Positions 5,866-14,267 are shown, counted from the stretch's first letter. The stretch is 15,858 bases of DNA from CAZCDS01 sp964497585 (GCA_964497585.1 CAZCDS010000101.1:1-15858), one strand, 5' to 3'. Notes: generated by a model not told the origin, from the letters alone. Translations and numbers: made by a program.

Positions 5866-7536
5866 TTATGCTTCCGCTGGCTTGCCCGAGACCTGTTCAG
5901 CACGGTACTTGCCGAAGGCCTTAAGTCCATCATACCCCAGAATGAGGGCACATACCAGCAGCACGATGCCGATGCCTCCCGCAATCAGGTTGCCGGCCAG
6001 CTTGGAGCCGACCACCGCACCGCTGAAAGCCGGGATGAGCAGTTTGATGACGGAGGTGTAGAACAGCGCCGCCACCGTGGTTACGTACATGAACAACATC
6101 GGGATGAATGCGAACTTGTACCTGCTCCCTTTGGAGACGAGAAAGAGCGTAATCAGCAGGAGAGCCAGTGCCGCCATAAGCTGATTGGAGCCGCCGAACA
6201 ACACCCACACGTACTTGAAGGTACCGGTCATGACGAGAATGAACGCAAGAATGGCCGCCACAATTGTGGCCACATGCGGATTCTTGGCAACTGTGATACG
6301 TTCACCAAGCAATTCCGCGGTCGCCACTTTCATGAACCTGAAGACGAGGTTGACGACGGTCAGCGCGAGGATCAGGATCATGCATCCGGCATAGGCTGTT
6401 GCATATGACTTCGGTATGGCGAACGTTCCCATTGCAGACGCCAGACCTGTCATGAACAGACCGGCGGCTTGCCCGCCCGTTTTCACGTTTGCGATGTACT
6501 CGGACGCATTGGAAAAGGCCGTAGCACAAATGACCACTGCAATGATGGCGATCGTGAACTCAGCGAACATCGCTCCACCTGCCACCGGCCGAACGTCCAT
6601 CTCGTTCTCGATCTGGCGGGAGGTACCCGTGCTGGAAACGAGGCTATGCCACCCGGAAATCGCCCCGCAGGCTATCGTGACGAACAGCAACGGCCAGAGA
6701 GGCCCCATCCCGATTGAGAAGTTCGTGTACGCCGGGAGGGTGATGGGCTTGTGAGCGATGAGCAGGCCCAGGACTCCAAGAATGATTCCCCCGTAGACCA
6801 CGTACACGGACGAATAATTGAACGGCTGGATGAACCGCCAAACGGGAAGTACCGAGCTGAAATACCCGAAGATCAGCAACGCGATCAGCATCCAAAAAAA
6901 CGTTCCCGGAATCTGGATGTATCCTCCCAGTCCGATCCCGACGAAGATCGCGACGATCGCTATCAGGGTAGTCACAATGATGTTCACTTTCCAGCGGTAG
7001 ATCATCTGGCCCACGAACAGGCTGACCACCACAATCACCAGCATGGGGAAGGGAAGGGCCGCCTTCTTGCTGAGCAGACCAGCAATCACGTTGCCGAAAG
7101 CCGCCGCGATAAGCAGGAGGTAGAAATAGACGAACGTCAAGAGGATGACCCGCGCCCGGGGCGAGATCAGCTTGTAGCTCAGCGCACCAAACGTGTCTCC
7201 ATCGCTGCGGACCGACAGCATGCAGCTCGAGTAGTCCTGTACCCATCCGATGAAGAGTACTCCTAATCCGAGCCAGAGCACGGCAGGTAGCCACCCCCAC
7301 TGTATTGCGATGATTGGACCGATGATGGGAGCAGCTCCCGCAATGGAGTTCAGTTGGAACCCGTAGAGAATGTTCTTGTTGGCCGGCATGAAGTCCACCC
7401 CGTCCATGTACATCTTGGCCGGGGTAGCTCGATTTCGATCTGCCTGAAAGACCTTGGTGTCTATGTACTTCGAGTAGACGAAGTAGCCGATCGCTACGAT
7501 TATTGCCCAAAACACGAAAACTAGCACCGAGTTCAT
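5866..7536 (-). CDS. cstA: CstA-family carbon starvation transporter
   Basis: 556-residue integral membrane protein with about 14-16 hydrophobic helices, beginning MNSVLVFVFWAIIVAIGYFV. The family hallmark follows: DGVDFMPANKNILYGFQLNS then IAGAAPIIGPIIA, and later WVQDYSSCMLSVRSDGDTFG. CstA-type proteins (CstA, BtsT) import pyruvate or peptides during carbon limitation. The protein is shorter than E. coli CstA (about 700 residues) and near the length of the compact forms common in other phyla. The long open frame extends to 7716, but the ATG at 7536 has GGAGGAG ideally placed and starts directly with the first membrane helix. It heads a run of five same-strand genes, a linkage to ArsA-like ATPases that I do not recognise from well-studied organisms. 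The substrate cannot be told from sequence. Confidence 0.93.
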   Translation of the reverse strand: MNSVLVFVFWAIIVAIGYFVYSKYIDTKVFQADRNRATPAKMYMDGVDFMPANKNILYGFQLNSIAGAAPIIGPIIAIQWGWLPAVLWLGLGVLFIGWVQDYSSCMLSVRSDGDTFGALSYKLISPRARVILLTFVYFYLLLIAAAFGNVIAGLLSKKAALPFPMLVIVVVSLFVGQMIYRWKVNIIVTTLIAIVAIFVGIGLGGYIQIPGTFFWMLIALLIFGYFSSVLPVWRFIQPFNYSSVYVVYGGIILGVLGLLIAHKPITLPAYTNFSIGMGPLWPLLFVTIACGAISGWHSLVSSTGTSRQIENEMDVRPVAGGAMFAEFTIAIIAVVICATAFSNASEYIANVKTGGQAAGLFMTGLASAMGTFAIPKSYATAYAGCMILILALTVVNLVFRFMKVATAELLGERITVAKNPHVATIVAAILAFILVMTGTFKYVWVLFGGSNQLMAALALLLITLFLVSKGSRYKFAFIPMLFMYVTTVAALFYTSVIKLLIPAFSGAVVGSKLAGNLIAGGIGIVLLVCALILGYDGLKAFGKYRAEQVSGKPAEA

Positions 7537-7933
7537 GGCATTTACTCCTCCTTCATGGCTGCCGCATTTGTATCGTTGAGCAGGTTGAACCCCCCTTGCT
7601 TCCTGACAGGGCTTAGATTCGCATTGACCACCCCCTCTTACTCCGCTTGACCCCGGGTCTCTGAGCGGCATTCTACCTTCTGTCCGCCACAGGAACAGGC
7701 CCATGTACGCCGGCACCGCCTGGACGAATCACAGGCTCTTTCGAATCTTGGCGGATTGTAACGAGTGACAGTTGAATACGTGCACATCTTTCCCACAATT
7801 GCCAATAATGTCAAGGATTCTTTCAGGGTGCCATTGTTGACGCCGCCCTTTTCAGCTCCGGGGTTCTCCACGACTGAGCTCGTAACCGGCTGAATATTCT
7901 GGCCTGACGGCTTTTGGACAGGCTGATGCCGAG
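7537..7933 (-). other. Leader region upstream of the CstA-like gene
   Basis: About 400 bases without a convincing gene. On the minus strand TTGACA at 7814-7809 is a perfect -35 hexamer, but the best -10 candidates at 16-18 bases are poor (AAAGAT). Transcription from there would give a leader of more than 230 bases before the cstA-like start, long enough for regulation, yet I see no known riboswitch. A 77-residue open frame at 7638-7871 has no family features and is probably chance. Confidence 0.35.
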
Positions 7934-8203
7934 CTACCGTCTAGGGGAGTTGCCGAGCAGTTGGGGGTTCGTTTTTTGATCAGTGTCGGTGTTGCAGAAA
8001 GCTGGAATGGTGGAGCCGGCAAGTCTGATGGTGTCTTTCGTCGGCGTCTGCCGGTCGTCCATCATGGTCAAAGCGGGTGCGTTGTTCAAAGAGTCACTAA
8101 TTCGTACTACATAGCCAACTATTACACACTCCTGCCTTGCCTGGGAAAAAAGGGCTCCGGCGGCAAGAGTCCACAGGATCCTCAACGCCATTCGGCTCAT
8201 CAT
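7934..8203 (-). CDS. Possible small exported protein
   Basis: An open frame encodes about 89 residues with a plausible signal peptide: MMSRMALRILWTLAAGALFS followed by QARQ, cleavage somewhere near there. The mature part is polar (VGYVVRISDSLNN, TMMDDRQTP, TIRLAGSTIPAFC) with two cysteines and an Asn/Pro/Arg-rich end. Codon use appears less GC-biased than the CDC48 gene. There is no good ribosome binding site; ATGs at 8203, 8200 and 8191 are all possible. It lies 141 bases downstream of the CDC48 gene on the same strand and could share its transcript. No family recognised. An overlapping plus-strand frame (7961-8335) looks arbitrary in composition and was not preferred. Confidence 0.42.
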   Translation of the reverse strand: MMSRMALRILWTLAAGALFSQARQECVIVGYVVRISDSLNNAPALTMMDDRQTPTKDTIRLAGSTIPAFCNTDTDQKTNPQLLGNSPRR

Positions 8204-8344
8204 CAAGTGCGACGACCGCTTCAGGTACCTCGACGCGCGCTCTGCGCAGGATCAGAAGAAGAAGACCAGACCCAGATATCTGATTTCCCCAGGGCGATCG
8301 CGCGCCGACGCCCGTCCGCAGCAGAGAGTGAATAGGTATCAAAT

Positions 8345-10525
8345 CTAGCGGGCTGCGAGCCTCCACTTATCGAGCATCTTGAGCAGGTCGGATTCCGAGA
8401 TGGCCAGCGCGGGATCGGCCCCCGTCGCCCCGTGGAGCGCCGCTCGCGCGGCCTGGAGCGTGACGCGACGGCACACCTCCTCGATATCGCCACCGGTGAG
8501 GCCGTCCGCCTCGTGCGCCGCTCTCGTAAAGTCCCCCTCAAATTCTACGCGTTCGCCGCCGAGATACATCCGGAAAAGATCCGTCCTCTCCCCCAGGTCA
8601 GGCTCCTTGAGGGACAACTCGGTCCCGAATCTTCCGGTGGCTCGGAGCTGGGGAGGAAGGTCCTGCGCTCGGTTGCAGATCGCGATGACGAGGATCGGCT
8701 TGTCGCCGGAAATGGCGTTCATCTCCATGACGAGCTGGTTGACGATCCGGTCGATAACCTTCGAATCGGACCATCCTGACGACGCCATGGCATCGATTCC
8801 GTCAAGGAGCACAACGGTCGGGGCCATCTCGCGGGCTCGCCGGAAGAGTTCCCTGACGTTGCGCTCGCTCTCGCCCATATATTTGGAGAGAAGCTCCGGT
8901 CCCCTGATCTCGATGACGTTGAAGCCGCTTTCCTTTGCCAGCGAGCGTCCCATGAGCGTCTTGCCCACTCGCGAGGGCCCGGAGATGAGCAGGCCGGTCA
9001 GATGGCTCACTCCGATCGCGGAAAGAAATGCGACGTTTTGGATCGGCCAGAGAACGACTTCTTTGAGGAAATCGATCTCCGCGGAGTATCCCGCGATGCG
9101 GTCCCATCCGGCCTGGCTGAGGTCCACTTCAAAGGTCCTCGCGGAGGAGGGCCGCATCTCTTTGAGCACTGCGTTGAAATCCTCCATTTCGACCGTGATC
9201 TCATCGAGGAAATCATCGGTGAGCGTCTCTTCAGTATCCTCCAAACCCGGTAGTATCCTCTTGAGGGCTCGGTACCCAGCCTCCTGGCAGAGCGCTCTGA
9301 TATCCGCGCCCACGAACCCGTGACACTTCTCCGCCAACTCGGTCAAATTAACTTCCCCAAGAGGCATGTCCCGTGTGTGAATTCCGAGGATTTGGGCCCG
9401 GCCCAACTTGTCGGGAACCCCTATGTGGATCTCCCGGTCGAATCTCCCCGGTCGCCGGAGCGCGCTGTCCAGGATGTTGGGGAGATTGGTTGCCGCAAGA
9501 ACCATAACGTCGCCGCGGTCTTCCATTCCGTCCATGAGCGCCAAAAGCTGAGCGGTCACCCGGCGTTCAACCTCACTTTCGGCAGTGTCCCGGCGAGGCG
9601 CGAGCGCGTCTATTTCGTCGATGAAGAGTATTGCAGGGGCGTTTTGGTAGGCGTCTTCAAACGCGGCGCGTAGCTTGGCTTCGCTTTCTCCGTAATGTTT
9701 GTCCATGATTTCCGTGCCGCTGAGGGCCTTGAAATAGCACCCCGTCTCGCCGGCGACCGCCCGCGCCATGAGTGTCTTCCCTGTTCCCGAGGGCCCGTAC
9801 ATGAGTACTCCACGGGGCGGCTCGATGCCAAGCTGACGGAAAATCTCCGGATGCTTGAGCGGGAGTTGCACGACTTCGCGCACTTTGCCGACCGCCTCGT
9901 CCAGGCCTCCGACGTCGTCGAAGGTCGTCTCTTTCTTCGAGACGTACTCGTGGCCCTCTTCGTCGACCAGCCTGATCCGAGTTCTCCTGGTCACACGACA
10001 TATTCCGTCCGGTTCGCATTCGAGCACGCTGAACTCGATCTTCTCGCCCCGGCCGGACGTGAGGGTGACGCGATCCCCTCCCGATATGACAGCGCCCTGG
10101 ACCCGATCCAGCGTGGGCTGTAATTGCAGCCGTGTGACGCTTATTCCTGTAGGAACTTCCAGCGTTAGGCATTCCGATTCCGTGCAGTAGGTTTTGCGCA
10201 CCTTAACTTCGCCGAAAAGCTGACGCCCGATCTTCTCCATGGTGGCGCTGTCAAGTGAAATCATGCGCGTATCCACCCAGGGATTCGGATGAGATCGAGC
10301 CTGAACTACACATCGTTCGGATCCGATGACCTCTACCGTGTCGCCCTCTTGAAGGTGGAGTTTCTCCATGAAATCGCGGGAAATGAATACGGTACCGTGT
10401 CCGGGGTCCTCTTCCATGACCCGGGTCAGTACGAAGCTGTACGTGGGATGTTCGTGTTCCGCGCAATCACAAGGTTTATCACCATGCAATCGGCCGTGGA
10501 GATGGTCGTTGCAATGACATTCCAT
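8345..10525 (-). CDS. CDC48/VAT-type double AAA ATPase with Cys/His-rich N-terminal tail
   Basis: 726-residue member of the CDC48/p97/VAT family, hexameric unfoldases. Residues 1-26 hold C3, H4, C5, H8, H10, H14, C19, C21, H24 and H26, an apparent metal-binding tail. A VAT-like N domain runs from about 28 to 195. D1 (about 200-450) is complete: GPSGTGKT 244-251, Walker B IDEID with E304, sensor N347, arginine fingers R358 and R361, pore loop KHYGESE. D2 (about 470-720) has GPSRVGKT 516-523, but Walker B is LLDGID (Gly576 for the catalytic Glu) and the finger motif is RATGRF, losing the first Arg. D2 should bind ATP but hydrolyse poorly. The start has GGAGG six bases before the ATG. CDC48 is mainly archaeal/eukaryotic, so ancient acquisition is likely. 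Substrate unknown. Confidence 0.92.
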   Translation of the reverse strand: MECHCNDHLHGRLHGDKPCDCAEHEHPTYSFVLTRVMEEDPGHGTVFISRDFMEKLHLQEGDTVEVIGSERCVVQARSHPNPWVDTRMISLDSATMEKIGRQLFGEVKVRKTYCTESECLTLEVPTGISVTRLQLQPTLDRVQGAVISGGDRVTLTSGRGEKIEFSVLECEPDGICRVTRRTRIRLVDEEGHEYVSKKETTFDDVGGLDEAVGKVREVVQLPLKHPEIFRQLGIEPPRGVLMYGPSGTGKTLMARAVAGETGCYFKALSGTEIMDKHYGESEAKLRAAFEDAYQNAPAILFIDEIDALAPRRDTAESEVERRVTAQLLALMDGMEDRGDVMVLAATNLPNILDSALRRPGRFDREIHIGVPDKLGRAQILGIHTRDMPLGEVNLTELAEKCHGFVGADIRALCQEAGYRALKRILPGLEDTEETLTDDFLDEITVEMEDFNAVLKEMRPSSARTFEVDLSQAGWDRIAGYSAEIDFLKEVVLWPIQNVAFLSAIGVSHLTGLLISGPSRVGKTLMGRSLAKESGFNVIEIRGPELLSKYMGESERNVRELFRRAREMAPTVVLLDGIDAMASSGWSDSKVIDRIVNQLVMEMNAISGDKPILVIAICNRAQDLPPQLRATGRFGTELSLKEPDLGERTDLFRMYLGGERVEFEGDFTRAAHEADGLTGGDIEEVCRRVTLQAARAALHGATGADPALAISESDLLKMLDKWRLAAR

Positions 10526-10698
10526 GCATCACCTCCTCATGGACCCTGATCCGCTGAGCAGGCCTTTCGTCCAGCAGTTTACCGGAACGCAACGCGGTAC
10601 CGAAGAACCAAGATCCTTACGGCACATCGCCCTCCGCGCAACCCAGATCCGTCCGACAAGAAATCACCTCTCCCGACCTACAACCCCCAGGGGAGCGG

Positions 10699-11064
10699 TC
10701 ATGCGGCTCTATCGGCTTCTTCTTGGAGCCACGATCGCAACTCGTCGGTAATGCCGCAGGCCGAGTTCCTGCACGCGAAGAAATCCACGGACGCGTCAAT
10801 AAGCTCCTGAGGCGCTTCCACTTCAGAGATGACCTCATAATCGTCGTGGCTCTGACGAACGAGTATCAGTTTTGCCGGATCACCGATCGCGTTAATCTTG
10901 AAGTACGCGCTCTCCTCGTTACAGGATTTGGCATGATCCAGCCCCCTGCACCAGTTCGAGCCCCACTCGAGGTACCGGGCTACCGCGTCAAAGGGATGGA
11001 GGTCCCAGTCGATGATTCGCGCTATGTCCCTATTTTTGAGCAATTCCCTGATATTCCTCTTCAT
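10699..11064 (-). CDS. Small acidic conserved protein, DVU0772-like
   Basis: 121 residues, no membrane segment. It starts MKRNIRELLKNRDIARIIDW, continues DLHPFDAVARYLEWGSNWCRG, has a strand pair (SAYFKINAI, KLILVRQS) and ends with an acidic helix ITDELRSWLQEEADRAA. The DW-D-P--AV--YLEWG-NW--G pattern recalls a family of small proteins of unknown function in sulfate-reducing bacteria (I associate it with DVU0772 of Desulfovibrio); this is from memory and unchecked. The ATG at 11064 has GAAAGGAAACGGC upstream and is preferred to the ATG at 11109. Four cysteines (C39, C48 and a C-x4-C near residues 95-102) are present. It lies 173 bases before the CDC48 gene on the same strand. No function is assigned. 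Confidence 0.75.
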   Translation of the reverse strand: MKRNIRELLKNRDIARIIDWDLHPFDAVARYLEWGSNWCRGLDHAKSCNEESAYFKINAIGDPAKLILVRQSHDDYEVISEVEAPQELIDASVDFFACRNSACGITDELRSWLQEEADRAA

Positions 11065-11446
11065 GCCGTTTCCTTTCTCCCTGACGTAAACGGGCACGTG
11101 TATCTCCACGCGACATCCCCGTGGCGTTTTCTCTCACTTGTGCCCCTCAATCCCCTCCCCTCATCAAAACAACTCTCGACCAGACCTTCCTGAGCCAGAC
11201 TGCACAACCGTCTCCGGTGATTCCTCCCCTTGTACAACCATTCGATGCGGGAAATCCGAGATCGATTCGCGACCTCGTGCAGCATACGCTTCCTCTGACG
11301 CGCCGCCAGCCTCCTGAGCCTGATTCCGGCATTGACCAGAAATAATAGCCGAAATTCTCGCCGTCCCCTCGACTGAATCTCCCCGTACGAATATGCGATG
11401 GGTCGTTGTTTTGGATACGCGCTCGATATCTGGATAAGACTAGTCT
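11065..11446. other. Region between the small acidic protein and the secretory block
   Basis: About 380 bases without a secure gene. On the minus strand an open frame from 11456 to 11061 (131 residues, very Arg-rich) overlaps the next gene's start as ATGA, and one stretch (MLHEVANRSRISRIEWLYKG, then RLCSLAQEGLVES) looks faintly like a winged helix. There is no ribosome binding site, and its start would lie inside a palindromic promoter element of the opposite strand. A degraded regulator gene or chance are both possible. Confidence 0.25.
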
Positions 11447-11475
11447 TTTCTAGCAAGTTATGCTAGAATTATAAT
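11447..11475 (+). promoter_or_regulatory. Promoter with CTAG dyad upstream of the 11517 gene
   Basis: A perfect -10 hexamer TATAAT lies at 11470-11475; the -35 position 17 bases upstream is poor (TTTCTA). Filling the spacer is a perfect inverted repeat: TTCTAGCA at 11448-11455 and TGCTAGAA at 11461-11468 separated by AGTTA. A further ACTAGT begins about eight bases upstream. A weak -35 with a dyad in the spacer suggests an activator, or a repressor that blocks polymerase. Confidence 0.55.
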
Positions 11476-11516
11476 GTTTAACTCGATCTTTTTGCCGCCA
11501 GGCTGGAGGACTCGTA

Positions 11517-11786
11517 ATGAGAAAGCTCAGAAAGGCTCTCGCATTGGCCTTGGTTGCACTATTCGCTGCGTCCGGAAGCGCGATCGCCGTTGGTTACGAA
11601 CGGTACACGGTGGACGGGACTCCGAAGCGGGTAACACCCGCAAAAGCGAAGAGCTGCACAACACTGAACGGGGCACTGGCTGAGGCCACATTCCTGAAGA
11701 AGTACCCCCACTGGATTGACGAGGCGGCTTTTTTCGTCAAGGACATTCTCAGTCAGTTCGGTATCGTGGACAAGAAAGGTCCGTAG
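11517..11786 (+). CDS. Small exported protein of unknown function
   Basis: 89 residues. A textbook signal peptide (MRKLRKALALALVALFAASG) with cleavage expected after AIA (residue 24) leaves a 65-residue mature protein. That part is basic early on (YERYTVDGTPKRVTPAKAKS), has a single cysteine, and ends in an amphipathic stretch around FLKKYPHWIDEAAFFVKDIL. No family recognised. GGAGG precedes the ATG by eight bases. It is driven from the CTAG-dyad promoter and lies 115 bases before a large periplasmic TPR gene with which it may be cotranscribed. The single cysteine argues against an internal disulfide but would allow dimerisation. Confidence 0.78.
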   Translation: MRKLRKALALALVALFAASGSAIAVGYERYTVDGTPKRVTPAKAKSCTTLNGALAEATFLKKYPHWIDEAAFFVKDILSQFGIVDKKGP

Positions 11787-11901
11787 CCCAAAGACGCGTC
11801 GACCGATGCCGGAAGTTGGGAGTCTGCACCGACGGAACGTGAATCGCTGAAAGACCCCGAAGCCGGTCCCCGGCTCGAATCCGGGGGCCGATGGATCTTG
11901 A

Positions 11902-14115
11902 ATGAAGGCTGAAAAGGCAATCCTCCTTGTTTTGCTGCTGCTGTCCCTGTCGGTCTGTTGCTTCGCGGGCGCCGACAACGACGCGCGGGAAGTGCATGAA
12001 CGCGGTCGTGCAGCTCTCAAAAGAGGACAAAACCAGCAGGCCGTCGAACAATTCTCTGAAGCAATTAGGCTCGATCCTCAGAATTATCGATACTACAACG
12101 ATCGCGGGGTGGCCTACAAAAGGATCGGAAACCTCGATCAGGCGCTGGGTGACTACACCAAGGCCCTGGAGATCCGGCCGGGGTGGCCCCATGCACTCAA
12201 CAACCGGGGAGTCGGCTTGATGGAGAAGGGACACTACCGCCAGGCGATCCTCGATTTCACGGAAGCCCTGAAACGGGGAGACTTGAAGAGTAAACTCTAT
12301 ACGAATCGGGGCATCGCTCTCGCTCGACTGGGAAAACACCGAGAGGCGCTGGAGGATTTCAGAAGGGCCGTTTCCCACAGCCCGACGGACTACAGGTCCT
12401 TTGTTGAGATGGGACAATCTCTGGAAAAGCTGGGTGAAACCGAAAAGGCATACCGAATTTATCAGCTCGCCCAGGGGCTCATCACCGATCCGGCCACATT
12501 GCGGTTCCTCGCCGAACGCACGCAAGCACTGAAAAAGAAAGTCTCCAAGTCCCCGTCGGTCCATGCGAACAACAGGTCCTCCCCCCATGTCTCCGCAAAG
12601 ACGTCTCACCCAGCGGTCGCTGGGCCACTTCGGGGATCGGGTAAGAGGAGCGCAAAGGCCGGCACGGCAAGCAATCGTGGTCCTGCCGTAGCTTCGAACC
12701 TTGACGGCTATGAGAGGCTCTATCGGGATCGCAGGAAAAAGGCTCTGAGCAACTTTTCCCGTGCGAGCGGTCGTCTTTTCCGTCGGGGAACGACTTTTGA
12801 ACGGAAAGCAGAATTGCCCAAGGCTCTTGTCATGCTCGAGGACAGTTTGCAGCTTGTCAGGAGGAATCGAAACCTCCCGGGAGCCGCATGGACCATGTTC
12901 GAAATAGGCCGGGTGCACACCCGAACCGGCGATCCCCAGCGAGCGATAGGATATTTCAAGAGGGCCCTAATTCTCTTCAGGAATTTGAAGAGCGCGGACG
13001 AGGCTCTTCTCGCGCTGGTCGAGTTGGCGACTGCAACTCGGGCCGCAGGTCTCCTCGGTAAGGCATCGGAACTCTATGATCAGGCCGCGCGAGAAGCCCA
13101 AGCGAGAGGTCATCTTGCCTTGGCCCAATCCCTTCAAGGGATGCAGCCCCCCAGCGCGATCGCTCGGCGGGCCACGGCCCCTGCTCGGGTGGTATCGCGG
13201 CGGGAAAAGAAAGAGAGACGCGTGGGAAGGCCAGCCGCACAGCCTACACGCCATATGACCAAGGTCGGGCGCGGGCCCGTGGAATGGAACAACTCAGGGA
13301 AGAAAAGAGCCATCGCTCGCGCCGTGGAGAATCTTTCCACCCGAAAGGCCCGCGGCTTATTCAAATCTCATAAGCACAAAAAAATCAAGCAACCCGCAAG
13401 GGAAATCTTCTGGCTTAAACGACCCTTGGCTTCCGAACCGAAGATGAGGGACGAGCTCAAGCGGCTCAAACGCCTGACCAAATCCGGTGACTACGCGCGA
13501 ATGATCGTCGTGTTGGAAGAGCTTGCCGATAGATACGCGAGAGAGAAGAAATATGATAGCATCCTGCAGTGTTTCACGGTCTCCGTAGCGTTAAGAGAAA
13601 AGCTGGGATTGACAAAGGGTATGGACAAGGTTCTTCTCAGCCGCGGCATCCTTCGTGAGAAACGCGGGCACTTAGCCGCCGCGCTGGAAGATCTGACGCG
13701 AGCCGCTTTCTTGGCCAAGGCCGAGAAAAATAAGGATATCCGAAAGACCGCACTACTGCGGGCGAGAAAGCTGGCCAAGCGAATGGGGCTGGACTCGGTA
13801 AAGGCTCTGCAAGGCCTCGAGCGTCTCTGGCAGACGCGGAAGAGTGTAGAGCGAGGCTCAGACGCGGACATCCTCTCTGCGATGGGCGCGCTGTACGAAA
13901 AGGCAAGCAGGCCTGCGGACGCGCTGAACTATTTCGAACGGGCGTCTGCTTCCATAGCTGTCAGGTCTTCCGACCTGTTAACCAAAATGGGCAAAACCGA
14001 ACGGGCCGAACGGACGCGAAAAAGGGCCATGGCGGTGCTGAAAAAGCTCGACTACTCGCGTTACCTGCAGGTAATCAGGAAACCGAAGAAGGCCCGCAGT
14101 CTCACTCGAAACTAG
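11902..14115 (+). CDS. Exported tetratricopeptide-repeat protein
   Basis: 737 residues with an N-terminal signal peptide (hydrophobic LLVLLLLSLSVCCFAG; no proper lipobox, so probably soluble or periplasmic). Three repeat blocks are separated by basic linkers. Block 1 (about 28-200) holds five consecutive TPR units, for instance GVAYKRIGNLDQALGDYTKA and GIALARLGKHREALEDFRRA. Block 2 (about 275-410) has two or three units including IGRVHTRTGDPQRAIGYFKR. Block 3 (about 510-725) is a longer helical repeat region with SRGILREKRGHLAAALEDLT. Linkers at roughly 205-265 and 410-500 are rich in Lys, Arg, Ser and Pro and look disordered. TPR arrays are protein-binding scaffolds; the partner is unknown. 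The ATG at 11902 lacks a good ribosome binding site, but the signal peptide supports it. A terminator follows the stop. Confidence 0.88.
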   Translation: MKAEKAILLVLLLLSLSVCCFAGADNDAREVHERGRAALKRGQNQQAVEQFSEAIRLDPQNYRYYNDRGVAYKRIGNLDQALGDYTKALEIRPGWPHALNNRGVGLMEKGHYRQAILDFTEALKRGDLKSKLYTNRGIALARLGKHREALEDFRRAVSHSPTDYRSFVEMGQSLEKLGETEKAYRIYQLAQGLITDPATLRFLAERTQALKKKVSKSPSVHANNRSSPHVSAKTSHPAVAGPLRGSGKRSAKAGTASNRGPAVASNLDGYERLYRDRRKKALSNFSRASGRLFRRGTTFERKAELPKALVMLEDSLQLVRRNRNLPGAAWTMFEIGRVHTRTGDPQRAIGYFKRALILFRNLKSADEALLALVELATATRAAGLLGKASELYDQAAREAQARGHLALAQSLQGMQPPSAIARRATAPARVVSRREKKERRVGRPAAQPTRHMTKVGRGPVEWNNSGKKRAIARAVENLSTRKARGLFKSHKHKKIKQPAREIFWLKRPLASEPKMRDELKRLKRLTKSGDYARMIVVLEELADRYAREKKYDSILQCFTVSVALREKLGLTKGMDKVLLSRGILREKRGHLAAALEDLTRAAFLAKAEKNKDIRKTALLRARKLAKRMGLDSVKALQGLERLWQTRKSVERGSDADILSAMGALYEKASRPADALNYFERASASIAVRSSDLLTKMGKTERAERTRKRAMAVLKKLDYSRYLQVIRKPKKARSLTRN

Positions 14116-14117
14116 CT

Positions 14118-14144
14118 GGGGCAGCTGAAGAGGCGCCCCTTTTT
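14118..14144 (+). terminator. Rho-independent terminator after the TPR gene
   Basis: GGGGC (14118-14122) pairs with GCCCC (14135-14139), followed directly by TTTTT. It begins two bases after the TPR stop codon. The stem is short but GC-rich, and the position is ideal. Confidence 0.7.
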
Positions 14145-14201
14145 GAACGCACGTGTTGCGGTACGCGACCGTTTCGTGAGCACGTATCATCGCCGACCGG
14201 G

Positions 14202-14218
14202 ACCGGCAGCCTGCCGGT
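14202..14218. repeat. Perfect 17-base palindrome upstream of the small membrane protein
   Basis: ACCGGCAG and CTGCCGGT flank a single central C. The site lies 50 bases before the start at 14268, with no T-tract after it. It could be an operator for a dimeric regulator or a second transcription-stop hairpin after the TPR gene. Confidence 0.4.
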
Positions 14219-14267
14219 TCGCTTAGCAGGTCAGGCCGACGCGCCGGACCAGGTTGTCTCGAGTTCC

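Noticed and set aside
5551..6408. 285-residue plus-strand open frame
   Set aside because: It is antisense to the small paralogue and the cstA-like gene; His/Asp/Glu-rich composition is typical of the complement of membrane-protein codons.
7961..8335. 124-residue plus-strand open frame between cstA and CDC48
   Set aside because: Composition is arbitrary (Arg/Ser/Gln-rich at the end), with no good ribosome binding site and no recognisable domain; it overlaps a better exported-protein candidate on the minus strand.
11868..11886. tRNA T-arm lookalike: CCCCGG, loop CTCGAAT, CCGGGG
   Set aside because: A 7-base loop with TCGAAT mimics a T-arm, but no matching acceptor strand, anticodon arm or CCA end is present around it. 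It is more likely a plain hairpin in the gap before the TPR gene.
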